From positions 8,780 through 72,779 of the forward strand of contig JBFGKE010000016.1 of the NCBI GenBank assembly GCA_041576815.1: a stretch of 64,000 nt of DNA. Reading direction: 5' to 3'. Within the stretch, counting starts at the first letter, position 1; the number at the start of each line of letters is the position of its first letter. Origin of the DNA: SG8-38 sp041576815. GTDB taxonomy: Bacteria > Myxococcota_A > Polyangia > Polyangiales > Houyiibacteriaceae. Below, in pieces: positions 7,731-15,099 of the stretch. The notes beneath the pieces are model-generated. The model worked only from the letters and a program-made list of their open reading frames with translations, searched no databases and was not told the DNA's origin. The translations under genes and the position numbers were made by a program.

Positions 7731-9296
7731 CTAGCCGTTGAGACGACCGTAGATCCTCTCGTTGCTCTTGTGGATCTCGAGAAAGGCATCGAAGAGCTCG
7801 TCGTAAATCGCCCGATGCGCCGGGTTCGGGAAATACCGCTTTTCCACCGGTACCTTCGAAGGAATCTGGCTCACCTCGAGCTTTCCGAGGCCCACGGCCG
7901 CCACGAAGGCCGCGCCGCGAACGTTGGCGGACAGCGGGTCGGCGACGCGGTCGATCGGACGGTCCAACACGTCGGCATAGATCTGACACCAAAGCGATGA
8001 TTTCGCGCCGCCACCGATGAACCGAAGCGCCTCGAACTTCCGGCTGATGAACGACTCGACGCCGCCCATCAGCCATCGCGTGTTGTACGCGACACCCTCC
8101 ATCACCGCACGAATCATGTGAGCGCGCGTCGTCCGCAGCGACACGTTCGAAAAGGCGGCTCTCAAGTAGGGGTTGGCCACCGGCGTGTGCTCTCCGTAGA
8201 GCCACGGCGTGAAGATGAGCTTGTCGCTGCCGGCGGGCGCTTCGGCCGCGAGCTCGCCAAAGCGCTCGAACGCGTCGTCGGGCGGCGGCCCCGGGTCGAG
8301 CGCGTCGTCGCGAAACAACACGTCGTCGCGCATCCACGTGAGGCACGCCCCGGCCGTCTCCTGCTCGTTCCCAACGAAGTAACGGCCGGGAAGCGCCGAG
8401 GGCAATGAAGCCATGTTGTGAACGAGATCGGTCTTCTTGAAGGGCACGTGGCAGGTGAGCCACGAGGACGTGCCGACGTAGATGTGGCCGTCGAAATCCT
8501 CGACCGCTCCCGAGCCGACCGCAGCCGCAGGCACGTCTGGCGTGCCCCCAACCACCTTCGTGTTCTCGTTCAAGCCAAGCTCTCTCGCGGCGATCGGTGT
8601 CAGCGTCCCGATCACGTCGACGGCGCGCATCAGGTCCGGGAGCTTTTCTCTCGGAAGCGTGGTTTGTCCAAGGAGCTGGTCGTCGTAGTGGATGTCATCG
8701 ATGTTTCGGTTGTTCGTGACCCAGTGGAGCGCGATCGAGTCCGTCGTCGCCAGGAAACGCCCCGTCAGCCTGAGGTTCAGATAGTCCTTGGGCTCCATGA
8801 ACTTGTGCGCCGCTTCGTAGATCTCGGGACGCTCGTGCCGAAGAAACAGGATGTGGGCGACCGGTTCTTTGCCAGCCAGGCTCGGCACGCCGCCCGTTTT
8901 CCGGAGCCAGCTCTCCAGCTTGAGCGCGCCGTAGCCCTGGATGCGAATCAGCCCGCCGGCGACCTCGGGCACGTACTTCGCCCCTCGCGAGTCGAGCCAG
9001 ATGATAGCCCTTCCGAGCGCGTTGCCCCGTGCGTCCACGGGCACCGTGCCCGCCCACTGGGAAGTGACCGCAACCGCGATGATTCGATCGATCTCTGCGC
9101 GGTCCGTGATCCGCCGAGCGGCTGCCCGAATGGCCCGCCACCAGTCGTCCGGGTCCTGCTCGGCCCCACCACCCTCGCTCAAGAACAGCTCGGTGGACTC
9201 CACCTCGGACGCCAGCACCTCACCCTCGGTCGTGACGAGCGCAACTTTGGGCCCGCTCGTTCCCAGGTCGATCGCTAGGATGCTTTCGGCAGCCAC
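7731..9296 (-). CDS. FGGY-family carbohydrate kinase (xylulokinase-like)
   Basis: A 521-residue FGGY kinase with the N-terminal phosphate-binding motif IDLGTSGPKVAL. The substrate segment DPDDWW and the central GGTPDVPAAAVGSGAV are present, as is the C-terminal GGGAKSSLWCQIYADVLDRP nucleotide-binding region. Family members phosphorylate sugars or polyols such as xylulose, gluconate or glycerol. The length is normal. The specificity cannot be assigned. It sits between a TRAP binding-protein gene and the S1P lyase homologue on the same strand, which suggests a pathway that imports, phosphorylates and then cleaves a substrate (inference). Confidence 0.92.
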   Translation of the reverse strand: MAAESILAIDLGTSGPKVALVTTEGEVLASEVESTELFLSEGGGAEQDPDDWWRAIRAAARRITDRAEIDRIIAVAVTSQWAGTVPVDARGNALGRAIIWLDSRGAKYVPEVAGGLIRIQGYGALKLESWLRKTGGVPSLAGKEPVAHILFLRHERPEIYEAAHKFMEPKDYLNLRLTGRFLATTDSIALHWVTNNRNIDDIHYDDQLLGQTTLPREKLPDLMRAVDVIGTLTPIAARELGLNENTKVVGGTPDVPAAAVGSGAVEDFDGHIYVGTSSWLTCHVPFKKTDLVHNMASLPSALPGRYFVGNEQETAGACLTWMRDDVLFRDDALDPGPPPDDAFERFGELAAEAPAGSDKLIFTPWLYGEHTPVANPYLRAAFSNVSLRTTRAHMIRAVMEGVAYNTRWLMGGVESFISRKFEALRFIGGGAKSSLWCQIYADVLDRPIDRVADPLSANVRGAAFVAAVGLGKLEVSQIPSKVPVEKRYFPNPAHRAIYDELFDAFLEIHKSNERIYGRLNG

Positions 9297-9360
9297 GCCC
9301 GCGGAGTCTATCGACGCGCGTTCGCCATGGCTAACGCAAAACCTGCAGGCACACCCGGAG

Positions 9361-10371
9361 TCACTTCGCGGCCGATTCCACCGCGCTCAGCAGGCTCTTG
9401 CTGTAGACGCCGCGCTCGGCGAGCTGGTCACGGGCCCTTTTCGCGGCCGCGTCCCACGCCGCCTGGTTCGGCGTCGTGTCGACCTCGGTGATGCCACGGC
9501 CGAGGAGAGTCTGATACGCGCGTGCATCGTCGCGACCGACGATCTGGTCGAGCTTCGAGGCAGCGCGCTTGGCGGTGTCCAGCAGGACCTTCTGGTCGGC
9601 CTCGCTCAGCTCGTCGAGCTTCTTTTTACTGATGACCGAGCCTCCAACGATGATGTTGAAGTTGCTCGAGGTCATGAACTTGAGCTTCGTGTACCATTGG
9701 AACGCGACGGCAGCCATTGCCGACGCCGGCACGACTTCGAGCTTTCCACTTTCGAGCCCCGGGAACACTCCTTTGGAGCCGACGCGCACCGGGTTGGCGC
9801 CGATCGCCTTGGCGTACTCCAGGGCCACGGCGTTGTCCTTGCCGGCCCAAGCGGGCTTCTTCGCGAGATCGGCGGGGGTCACGAAAGGCGTGGAGGAGAA
9901 CACACGGTTCTTGCCGCCATCTCCCCATGCGAGCAGCTTGAACCCACCGTCTTCGATCATTTTTTGGAGCCGCGCATCCAGCTTCTCGCGCGCGCGATCG
10001 AGCTGGGCGTCGTCGGTCAGAAGCCCCGGCGCCGTCAGCACCTGAAGCTCCGGCGCGATCATGCTGAGCCCGGTGGTCGCGACGCCGGCTGCATCGAGCT
10101 TGCCCGCTTTGATGCGCTTGATCAGATCCCGATCGCTTCCTTCGCTCCCCCCGGAAAAGACGCGCAGCTCGACGCGGCCGTCGGTCTCCTTTTGGAGGGT
10201 GCGGCTCCACGCCTTGAGCACCTTGACGAACGAGGAGCCGGGCGGGGCCAGCGACGCGATTCGAATCGTCGTCGAGGAACCGGCCGGAGCCTGGGACACG
10301 GCCTGCCTGCCGGGCACGAAAAGCGCGGCGAGGGTCAAACCGACAATGATTGGAAGCTTGCTGAAAACCAT
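9361..10371 (-). CDS. TRAP transporter periplasmic binding protein (TatP/DctP type), copy 1
   Basis: A 336-residue solute receptor for a TRAP transporter. The chosen ATG (10369-10371) has GGAG seven bases upstream and opens a clear signal peptide of about 26 residues. An ATG at 10395 is in frame. The mature start IRIASLAPPGSSF, the RVELRVFSGGSEGSDRDLI segment and GFKLLAWGDGGKNRVFSS are those of receptors that work with TPR-containing TatT subunits. It is a close paralogue of the gene just upstream (10410-11417), with a 38-base gap. No permease genes are adjacent; the nearest are TatQ/TatM at 61.5-63.7 kb. Confidence 0.93.
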   Translation of the reverse strand: MVFSKLPIIVGLTLAALFVPGRQAVSQAPAGSSTTIRIASLAPPGSSFVKVLKAWSRTLQKETDGRVELRVFSGGSEGSDRDLIKRIKAGKLDAAGVATTGLSMIAPELQVLTAPGLLTDDAQLDRAREKLDARLQKMIEDGGFKLLAWGDGGKNRVFSSTPFVTPADLAKKPAWAGKDNAVALEYAKAIGANPVRVGSKGVFPGLESGKLEVVPASAMAAVAFQWYTKLKFMTSSNFNIIVGGSVISKKKLDELSEADQKVLLDTAKRAASKLDQIVGRDDARAYQTLLGRGITEVDTTPNQAAWDAAAKRARDQLAERGVYSKSLLSAVESAAK

Positions 10372-10409
10372 GAGAGCTCCGGGTTTGGACGTCATCGGGA
10401 GCGACTTCT

Positions 10410-11417
10410 TCACTTTTCGGCAGCCAGCCGTGCGACCTCGTCGAGCAGGCTTTTGCTGTATACGCGGCCGGCGAGCTGCTCGCGCGAGGTCTTCGCAGCC
10501 TGGTCCCACTCGGCCAAGTGGGGCGACAGGTCGACCTCCTGCATCCCGCGTTCCACGAGCGTTCGGTAGGCGCGGGCGTCGTCGCGCACGACGATCTTGT
10601 CCATCGCTCGCGCCGCGCGTTCCGCAGTGTCGAGTAAGATCTCTCGATCGGCCGGGGCGAGCTGTTCGAAGACCTCTTTCTTCACGATCGAGCCGCCGAT
10701 GATGATGTTGAGGTTCTGTTTCGCCATGTAGTTGAGCTTCGTGTACCACTGGACGGCCACGGCGGTGATGCAGGATGCCGGCACGGTGTCGATCATCCGG
10801 GTCTGCAGCCCGCCGTAGACCTCCGGCACGCCTACGCGCACCGGGTTGGCGCCGATGACCGACAAGAAGCCCGCAAAGACCGGATCGTCCTTCCATGCCC
10901 ACGGGCGCCCGCTCTTCAGATCCGAGGGTCGCGCGAACGGCTTCGTCGAAAACAACCGGTTTTGACCACCGTCCCCCCAGGTCAGAAGCTCGAACCCCTG
11001 CTTGCGAAACATCTCCTCGAAGCGTTTCCGAAGATGGCCGCGGACGTAGTAGAGCTGCTCGAACTCGGTGATCAGCCCCGGTGCGGTGAGCACCAGGATC
11101 GGCCGCACGATCATGCTCATGCCGGTCGTGGTGATGCCGGCACCGTCGATCTGTCCCGCGCGGATCTTTCGGATGAAATCCCGTTCGTCCCCTTGGCTTC
11201 CGCCCGTGTAGAACCGGAGCTCGGCGCGGCCCTCGGTTTCCTTTTTGAACGTTCGGCCCCACGCCTTGAGGATTTTTCCGAACGCCGACCCGGGAGGCGC
11301 GAGCGAGGCGAAGCGAATGACGATCGGCCCCTCGGCGGAGGCATTGGCGCGCGAGCCGGCCGTCGCCGTCGAGAACGCAAGGACGAGCGCGACGACCAGC
11401 GCAAAGCAGATCTTCAA
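10410..11417 (-). CDS. TRAP transporter periplasmic binding protein (TatP/DctP type), copy 2
   Basis: A 335-residue TRAP solute receptor, paralogous to the gene at 9361. I place the start at TTG 11415-11417. A strong GGGGAGG lies about five bases upstream, and the next residues, LKICFALVVALVLAFSTATA, form a signal peptide. Longer readings to 11513 run inside the TetR gene. The mature part shows IRFASLAPPGSAF, GGSQGDERDFIRKIRAGQ, WGDGGQNRLFS and PWAWKDDPVF, as in TatT-associated receptors. It begins 10 bases after the TetR stop, so regulator and receptors are probably one operon. Confidence 0.92.
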   Translation of the reverse strand: MKICFALVVALVLAFSTATAGSRANASAEGPIVIRFASLAPPGSAFGKILKAWGRTFKKETEGRAELRFYTGGSQGDERDFIRKIRAGQIDGAGITTTGMSMIVRPILVLTAPGLITEFEQLYYVRGHLRKRFEEMFRKQGFELLTWGDGGQNRLFSTKPFARPSDLKSGRPWAWKDDPVFAGFLSVIGANPVRVGVPEVYGGLQTRMIDTVPASCITAVAVQWYTKLNYMAKQNLNIIIGGSIVKKEVFEQLAPADREILLDTAERAARAMDKIVVRDDARAYRTLVERGMQEVDLSPHLAEWDQAAKTSREQLAGRVYSKSLLDEVARLAAEK

Positions 11418-11427
11418 GCGACCTCCC

Positions 11428-12051
11428 CTACGACACGCCCAGCGCGGGAACCAAACGCCGAAATAGAAACTGCCGAAGCTCCTGTTCGCTTCGCTGCGGC
11501 TCTGGAGCCGCAAGCAGTGAAAGGATGATTCGGAGCATGTACTCCATCGCCTCGTTCGCCTCGCCCTCGTCCCAGCCGGCTTCCTCGATCATCTCTCCGA
11601 GGGCGACGCGCGTGAAGGTGACCGAGGCGGGCTGCGTGAAGCCCCGAAGAACCGTGATGTCGATTATGGCGGGCTGCCAAACCTGCCTGAGCACCGGGTT
11701 TTTGTGGATGGCTCGGAGCGTGAACAGGGTCGCCTCGACGATCTTCTCGCCGGGCGATTCGAGCTCGCGGATGTGAGACTGGACTTCATTGGCGAGGCGA
11801 AGCCCCGCCTGCAGCAAGACCGAGCGGATGAGCTCAGTGCGATCTTTGAAGTAGCGGTACACGGTCGGGCGGCTCACCCCGGCCTCGAGGGCCACGTGCG
11901 CGATCCCGGTTCCGGCGATTCCGTCCCGGGCTAGGCAGCGGGCGGCCACTTCGAGCAAACGCTCGCGCGCCGCCGTGCGGAGCGGCGGGTCCCCATCCCA
12001 AGCTTCACGCGGCTTCGAGCGCGCCGGCTGATTCGAGCTAGTCCCAGTCAT
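11428..12051 (-). CDS. TetR-family transcriptional regulator
   Basis: A 207-residue TetR repressor. The N-terminal helix-turn-helix is at about residues 25-72 (RERLLEVAARCLARDG, then ALEAGVSRPTVYRYFKDR), followed by an all-helical ligand domain. It is the first gene of the minus-strand run and lies 10 bases before the binding-protein gene. It probably controls this operon in response to the imported compound or a metabolite (inference). The ligand is unknown. Confidence 0.93.
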   Translation of the reverse strand: MTGTSSNQPARSKPREAWDGDPPLRTAARERLLEVAARCLARDGIAGTGIAHVALEAGVSRPTVYRYFKDRTELIRSVLLQAGLRLANEVQSHIRELESPGEKIVEATLFTLRAIHKNPVLRQVWQPAIIDITVLRGFTQPASVTFTRVALGEMIEEAGWDEGEANEAMEYMLRIILSLLAAPEPQRSEQELRQFLFRRLVPALGVS

Positions 12052-12116
12052 CGGCTGCGGCCGGGCACGTACCCACCCGGCGCAACTCGGTCATAGCATC
12101 GCTTTAGTCCCGAGAG

Positions 12117-12386
12117 CTAGTAGGAGAGCAGGTCATCCTTGCGCCGGCGGGAAAGCACGTAGGCCGCTCCTCCGAGCAAGAGCACCATCGCGCTGCCGGC
12201 CGCATTCGGATCGAGCTCCGGGACCTTGGCGCGCCTCTGATAGCGGTAGCGCCGCGGTTGATTGCGCCGAAGATGCTGCCGTTTGCTGTGGTTCCAGCCC
12301 CGCCAGCTGCGGGCTTCGGCTTCTGGCGTCGGGCTGAAAGCCCAACCCGCGATGACGATCGACAAACCCAAGAGTAGATGTTTCAT
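12117..12386 (-). CDS. Small secreted protein with VPELD C-terminal sorting signal
   Basis: An 89-residue protein of unknown function. It starts with a signal peptide (about residues 1-25, ending AEA). The middle is very basic and rich in Arg, Gln and Tyr. The tail has a short motif VPELD (55-59), a hydrophobic helix (about 62-79) and an SRRRK cluster. This three-part tail is the layout of exosortase- or rhombosortase-type CTERM signals; the motif resembles the VPEID variant. It stands alone with its own candidate promoter (12426-12454). A simple small membrane protein is the alternative. Confidence 0.75.
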   Translation of the reverse strand: MKHLLLGLSIVIAGWAFSPTPEAEARSWRGWNHSKRQHLRRNQPRRYRYQRRAKVPELDPNAAGSAMVLLLGGAAYVLSRRRKDDLLSY

Positions 12387-12841
12387 GATTCGATGCCCCC
12401 ACGGCGACGATTACAAGATTTTACATTTGTATAGGATCGCCAGCGTCACCGCAAGTAAACAACGAAACAAATATTGTGAAAAGACAAGCACTTACAGTGC
12501 CTTCGAGCTTTTCTGCAACCACCCCTGAGTTTCCGCGACTTGGATTACATCGCTGCACTGCGTTAGCGCCGCGCGTTTCCTCGAGTCCCCTGTCGGGTGA
12601 CGGGCGAGCGTGTGGGCAGGCGAGGTGTGCGCGATCACCGGAAGGCTCGGATCCTTTGCCGCGCCGCTCGGTTTTCGGAACTGTTTAAGCCTCGAACGAG
12701 GGCGCGCTCCTCGACGCATCGAAACCCTCGCCATTTGGGACTGTAGGGATGCCCACACAAACTTCAATTTTGAAGGGACATTGCGCTTTTCTTGTTTGGT
12801 TAGATTTTAATTTTGCGTCACTATTGAAATAGAGGTAGTTC
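12387..12841. other. Intergenic region between divergent genes, AT-rich at both ends
   Basis: This is the only gap over 300 bases in the window. Both ends (12405-12500 and 12750-12841) are clearly richer in A and T than the surrounding genes, as expected of promoters for the divergent small secreted protein (minus) and the Gly-stalk lipoprotein (plus). Short reading frames here have no family resemblance and no convincing ribosome binding sites. I see no tRNA or riboswitch. A small RNA cannot be excluded. Confidence 0.7.
12426..12454 (-). promoter_or_regulatory. Candidate sigma-70-type promoter for the VPELD-tail protein
   Basis: Read on the minus strand, TTGCGG (12454-12449) is followed after 17 bases by TACAAA (12431-12426), about 40 bases before the ATG at 12386. 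It is a moderate match in an AT-rich stretch. Confidence 0.35.
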
Positions 12842-13948
12842 ATGGCTTATCGCGTACTGTTGGTGACGCTCATTTTCCCTTTGATTCTTTGGGGTTGTGG
12901 TGAGGATCCGGGGGCTACAGGCGGACCCTTTAGCTCCGGGGGCGCGGGCGGCACCGGGGGCATGACCGGCACCGGCGGAACAGGCGGCATGGCAGGCACC
13001 GGTGGGAGCTGCGGCTTGTTCGGATGTGGCGGCACGGGAGGCATGGGCACCGGGGGCATGGGCACCGGGGGCGCGGGCACCGGGGGCATGGGCACCGGGG
13101 GCACGGGTGGCATGGGCACCGGCGGTACCGGAGGCACCGGCGGCGGAGGCGGAGGCCCGGTGCAGTGCACCACGAGCCTGCTTTGTCAGTCGTGTCCGAG
13201 CACGCCGTTCTGTGTAGACGATGGCGATTGCGGGCCCGGGCTAGTCTGCATCGATTCCGGCTGCGACGACACGCTCGGGGCGCCGCTCATGAAATGTGTC
13301 TTTGCAGGCGGCGGAGCGTGCGAAACCAGCGCGACGTGCGCGCCCGGCCGTGAGTGCCTCGACGTTCCCGGGGAGGGCAAGCGCTGCGTCAAGACAACGC
13401 CCGGTTGCGACACCAGCGCGGACTGTGTGCTCGGGTTCGCCTGCGAAAGCGGCAGTTGCGTCGACCGTCGTGTTCCTTGCGACCCTCAGGACGATCAGTG
13501 CCCGAAGAACCACGTGTGCTCGAGCAGAGTCAACTCGAGTTTTTGCCGACGCATTCAGCAATCCTGCGAGGCCGAGTTCGACTGCGTCGATCTTGCGCCC
13601 CGCTGCGAGGACATCGACGGTGACCTGCAAAAAGAGTGCGCAGGAACGTTCAATCCGAACGATCCGATGTCCGCCGCATGCACCAACGTGCAATGTAGCG
13701 ATCCCTCGGCGCCGGTCTGCGAGGCCGCCAGCTTCGGAAGCACGACGCAGTGCGGTCAGTACGGCCTATGTCTTGGAGACGCGGATTGTGCTGCAGGCTT
13801 CAGCTGCATCGCGCTGTGGCCGGACGGACGCAAAGAGTGTGTGCCGGCCGGCGGAAGCTGCTCGAGCTTTGCAGATTGTCCGGTGCAAGAGGTTTGCGCG
13901 TCCCCGCGTACCGGGGGCGTCCCCAGCTGTCAGGCGGGGTTGCAATGA
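12842..13948 (+). CDS. Cys-rich lipoprotein with Gly-Thr-Gly-Gly stalk, copy 1
   Basis: A 368-residue lipoprotein of unknown function. The signal ends with the lipobox LWGC (Cys19). Residues about 27-107 are low-complexity repeats of GGTGG, GTGGM and GGAGG. From about 110 to the end there are some 30 cysteines in short repeats such as C-x(6)-C-x-C-x-D-x-G-C, like the EGF/Dickkopf-like modules of Myxococcota surface proteins. An AGAGG lies about six bases upstream of the ATG. Its stop overlaps the ATG of a paralogue (ATGA). It is probably an outer-surface protein held off the membrane by the flexible stalk (inference). Confidence 0.88.
   Translation: MAYRVLLVTLIFPLILWGCGEDPGATGGPFSSGGAGGTGGMTGTGGTGGMAGTGGSCGLFGCGGTGGMGTGGMGTGGAGTGGMGTGGTGGMGTGGTGGTGGGGGGPVQCTTSLLCQSCPSTPFCVDDGDCGPGLVCIDSGCDDTLGAPLMKCVFAGGGACETSATCAPGRECLDVPGEGKRCVKTTPGCDTSADCVLGFACESGSCVDRRVPCDPQDDQCPKNHVCSSRVNSSFCRRIQQSCEAEFDCVDLAPRCEDIDGDLQKECAGTFNPNDPMSAACTNVQCSDPSAPVCEAASFGSTTQCGQYGLCLGDADCAAGFSCIALWPDGRKECVPAGGSCSSFADCPVQEVCASPRTGGVPSCQAGLQ
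12936..13165 (+). repeat. Degenerate GGCACCGGGGGCATG repeats (Gly stalk)
   Basis: Short direct repeats of GGCATGGGCACCGGG and close variants encode the Gly-Gly-Met-Gly-Thr stalk of the lipoprotein. Such DNA is prone to slippage, so copy number may vary between strains. Confidence 0.8.
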
Positions 13949-15090
13949 TACGCGTGCTGGTGGTGCTCCTTCTTCCACTCGCCATTGCGTGTGGAGATCC
14001 CTCGGCGCCCGTCGTGCACGGCGGGACCGGCGGTGACGCTGGCACGGGCGGCCTGTTCGGTTCGGGCGGGACCGGCGGTGACGCTGGCACGGGCGGCCTG
14101 TTCGGTTCGGGCGGGACCGGCGGTGACGCTGGCACGGGCGGCCTGTTCGGTTCGGGCGGGACCGGAGGCATGGCGGGCACAGGCGGCATGGCGGGCACAG
14201 GCGGCATGGCGGGTATCGGTGGCATGGGGGGCACCGGCGGCACGGCTGGAACCGGAGGCATGGCGGGTACCGGCGGCACGGGGGGCAATCCCAGTCCCTG
14301 CATGACCAATGCGCTTTGCCACACCTGTCCCGATCGGTTTCTCTGCAATACGGACAGCGACTGCGCGTTCAGCGGTTACGTCTGCATCGACTCGGGCTGC
14401 TCGACCAACGAGGGTGCGCCGATCAAGCAATGTCAGCCATCTCGTGGCGGCTCCTGCATCGACGAAAGCGACTGCCCAAATACGACGGACTACGACTGCA
14501 TTCCGGTCGGCGCCGGTGCGACACGCTGCGTCCGCGTAACCCCCGGCTGCAGCCCGGGGACCGAGAGTTACGACTGCGTACCAGGATTCTCCTGCGAAGG
14601 CGGAACCTGTGTCGATCGTCGCGTACCGTGCAACGACTACCAGGATTGCCCCAAGAGCCACGTCTGCAGCACGACTCCAACCGCTAGCTTCTGTGTCCGT
14701 GTCTATCGCACCTGCCACGTGGACGGGGACTGCGGGGGCTTCGGAAGCTTGTGCGCGGACATCGACAACGATGGCACCAAAGAATGCGCCGGAGAGAGCG
14801 GCGGCGCGGGCGAGCCTTGCCTGAATTCCACCTGCACGGATCCGTCCGCGCCGGTGTGTGAGGCAGGCGTGACGGGCGCCACCGCCGTGTGCGGCGACTA
14901 CGGACTCTGCCTAACGAGCAACGACTGCGACACAAACTTCGAGTGCGTCGGTCTTTGGCAAGACGGGCGCAAGGAATGTGTTCAAATCAACGGAAGCTGC
15001 AATCAGGTGACGGACTGCCCGTCCCAGCAAGTCTGCGCAGCTCCCCGGGCTGGCGGCCCGCCTAGCTGCCAGAGCGGGATCGCACCCTAA
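13945..15090 (+). CDS. Cys-rich lipoprotein with Gly-Thr-Gly-Gly stalk, copy 2
   Basis: A 381-residue paralogue of the preceding gene. It starts at ATG 13945, which overlaps the upstream stop as ATGA; longer readings to 13750 lie inside the first gene. The lipobox is IAC with Cys16. The stalk (about residues 25-113) contains three exact 15-residue repeats, GGTGGDAGTGGLFGS. The Cys-rich domain follows the order of copy 1, sharing CIDSGC, CVDRRVPC, CPKSHVCS, CSDPSAPVCEA-like and DGRKECV segments. The pair looks like a tandem duplication whose stalks have diverged. Function unknown. Confidence 0.88.
   Translation: MIRVLVVLLLPLAIACGDPSAPVVHGGTGGDAGTGGLFGSGGTGGDAGTGGLFGSGGTGGDAGTGGLFGSGGTGGMAGTGGMAGTGGMAGIGGMGGTGGTAGTGGMAGTGGTGGNPSPCMTNALCHTCPDRFLCNTDSDCAFSGYVCIDSGCSTNEGAPIKQCQPSRGGSCIDESDCPNTTDYDCIPVGAGATRCVRVTPGCSPGTESYDCVPGFSCEGGTCVDRRVPCNDYQDCPKSHVCSTTPTASFCVRVYRTCHVDGDCGGFGSLCADIDNDGTKECAGESGGAGEPCLNSTCTDPSAPVCEAGVTGATAVCGDYGLCLTSNDCDTNFECVGLWQDGRKECVQINGSCNQVTDCPSQQVCAAPRAGGPPSCQSGIAP
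14020..14154 (+). repeat. Three perfect 45-bp tandem repeats
   Basis: Identical units at 14020-14064, 14065-14109 and 14110-14154, each encoding 15 residues of the stalk. There are no mismatches among the copies, which points to recent expansion by slippage or recombination. Confidence 0.95.
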
Positions 15091-15099
15091 GGAGGCAAC

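Noticed and set aside
6350..7741. Plus-strand open frame of 463 codons opposite the S1P lyase gene
   Set aside because: Fully covered by a strongly conserved gene on the other strand; the antisense product has no recognisable domain.
8941..10569. Plus-strand open frame of 542 codons
   Set aside because: It spans two real minus-strand genes (FGGY kinase and TRAP receptor) and the gap between them, and has no domain.
12476..12810. Short open frames in the 12.4-12.8 kb gap
   Set aside because: They have no ribosome binding site, no hydrophobic or domain pattern, and different composition from neighbouring genes.
13000..14300. CRISPR-like or mobile repeat array
   Set aside because: The repeats are in frame, encode Gly-rich stalks of lipoproteins, and have no unique spacers of regular length.
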